Assembly: GCF_010501015.1 (NCBI RefSeq)
Contig: NZ_QVML01000007.1
Span: 1 to 64,000 of the forward strand
DNA length: 64,000 bases
DNA from: Bacteroides sp. 214
Lineage (GTDB): Bacteria > Bacteroidota > Bacteroidia > Bacteroidales > Bacteroidaceae
Direction: 5' to 3'
This document shows, piece after piece, positions 63,053-64,000 of this stretch (position 1 is its first letter; each line of letters starts with the position of its first letter). The notes under the pieces were generated by a model. That model saw nothing but the letters and a program-made list of their open reading frames with translations, made no database searches and was not told the origin of the DNA. The position numbers were made by a program, and so were the translations under genes.

Positions 63053-64000
63053 CTATTTTGTTTTTCTTTCCTCATGTTCTTGTCGCGCACGCATGTAACT
63101 ATTGTAGTAAGCAAAGCCTGCTTGCTCCAGCAAAGATTTGAGTGGAACGCCTTCGTTTGTTTTAAGTTTGCGAAGATGCTCTAATTCTTTCAAACGCCAA
63201 TATCCTAGAAAGGCATTGAAGTGCATCTTGTATGTTTGGTTTATAAACCGAGACAACTCTTCACGAGATACTCCTAAAGCTGCTGCCAATGAAGTGAGTT
63301 TTAGTGTTGGGTCAAGATATGGCTTTTCATGCTTGAAGTAATAGTCAAAGTCTCTCCGTGACAATTGTTTGAGTATTGCTTTTTCGGAGAGTGGGGTGGG
63401 TTTCTCCTTTTTCTTTCTTTCTTTCTTGATGCCCAAAGGTGGATAATTGTTTAATTGTAAATTGTATAACAACATTATTTCCATCGCTGCAATCGCGGTA
63501 ATCATAAGTAAAACAAACCAGTAAGTAGAGTAGATAATTTCCGGTGTGGCAATGAAAGCGACAAAAGGTTGTATTAATGTGATAAGGATAAAGATGCCCA
63601 TTGCCGAAACCCATCGCATTTGATAATGGGCATTTTCTCTTTTTGCTCTTGATAGAGAGCGGTGATAGCGGTGTAGCCTGACAAATGAAGCAATGAGATA
63701 TCCTCCTGTATATAGTATCTCTGCTAGTGTGAGTGTAGTGAAAACATGGGAGAATATTGGCCAGTCCGCATTTAACGCACCCATTCCTTTAACAATACCA
63801 AGCGGCACATCGAATGGAATGAATGGCATCCATACAAAGAGTATCGTTGGTATAACGAATGGTAGTATGCTGTGGATACGTGGGAATGGTCTTTTTTCCT
63901 TGGAGGTAAGTGCAAATACAATATAGTAAAACATAGTGCCCGAGCAGGTATGACATGCGTAAAGCAATGGGGCAAACATTACAAATAATTCGGGATACCA
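63053..64000 (-). CDS. Membrane-anchored AraC-type regulator, second copy (partial)
   Basis: A paralogue of the gene at 61931. The reading frame is open to the window edge: the codons for WYPELFV precede the first Met at 63979, and alignment with the neighbour puts that Met about 60-70 residues into the protein, so the true start lies outside the window. Visible are about five membrane segments, then a basic linker (GIKKERKKKEKPTPLSEK) and the AraC-type HTH (LTSLAAALGVSREELSRFIN, MHFNAFLGYWRLKELEHLRK). It is the upstream gene of the pair. Confidence 0.85.
   Translation of the reverse strand, partial: WYPELFVMFAPLLYACHTCSGTMFYYIVFALTSKEKRPFPRIHSILPFVIPTILFVWMPFIPFDVPLGIVKGMGALNADWPIFSHVFTTLTLAEILYTGGYLIASFVRLHRYHRSLSRAKRENAHYQMRWVSAMGIFILITLIQPFVAFIATPEIIYSTYWFVLLMITAIAAMEIMLLYNLQLNNYPPLGIKKERKKKEKPTPLSEKAILKQLSRRDFDYYFKHEKPYLDPTLKLTSLAAALGVSREELSRFINQTYKMHFNAFLGYWRLKELEHLRKLKTNEGVPLKSLLEQAGFAYYNSYMRARQEHEERKTK

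Overview
The window looks like a chromosome segment of an anaerobic, glycan-degrading member of the Bacteroidales. The evidence is AT-rich DNA, promoters of the Bacteroidetes type (TTTG, about 20 bp, then TAnnTTTG), a SusC/SusD pair, a one-protein hybrid two-component regulator, an anaerobic sulfatase-maturating enzyme, and a V-type ATPase operon of the layout seen in Bacteroides relatives. I cannot name the species.

Layout. 1-92: 3' end of a 5S rRNA and its terminator. 336-7833: V-type ATPase operon (E, DUF2764, A, B, D, I, K); its K subunit carries the residues that bind Na+ in Enterococcus hirae NtpK. 8130-12386: glycogen synthase and alpha-glucan phosphorylase, preceded by a 22-bp-period tandem repeat. 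12639-12725: tRNA-Ser(GCU). 13233-28677: a polysaccharide utilisation locus with SusC, SusD, two GH28 enzymes, an HTCS regulator, a Ser-type sulfatase and its radical-SAM maturase, suggesting a galacturonan-like, sulfated substrate. 28751-29010: a second cluster of 22-bp-period repeats. 29101-31559: HxlR regulator, aldo/keto reductase and a YgiD-type dioxygenase. 31724-37307: aspartate/alanine energy module (AspT exchanger, AspD decarboxylase, asparaginase, outer-membrane porin).

37534-48312 is an integrative mobilizable element of about 10.8 kb inserted in the 3' end of tRNA-Asp(GUC) and bounded by a 19-bp direct repeat of the tRNA end. It carries a tyrosine integrase, a convergent Eco47II-type restriction-modification pair, a KwaA/KwaB-like (Kiwa) anti-phage pair, a relaxase with accessory proteins, a TOPRIM primase-like protein, a VapE-type ATPase, an excisionase-like protein and one unrecognised membrane-anchored protein. 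It is in effect a mobile defence island and is the most interesting part of the window.

48536-57060 holds hemicellulose and glycan enzymes (GH51, GH18, CE1-like esterase, GH3) mixed with a thioredoxin, a fluoride channel and an acyltransferase. 57079-61148 has housekeeping genes (RmuC, an RluA-family pseudouridine synthase, RlmD) and a small lipoprotein. 61204-64000 has two small paralogous unknown proteins downstream of two tandem membrane-anchored AraC-type regulators; the last of these runs off the window edge.

All assignments come from reading motifs and context; no database search was run.
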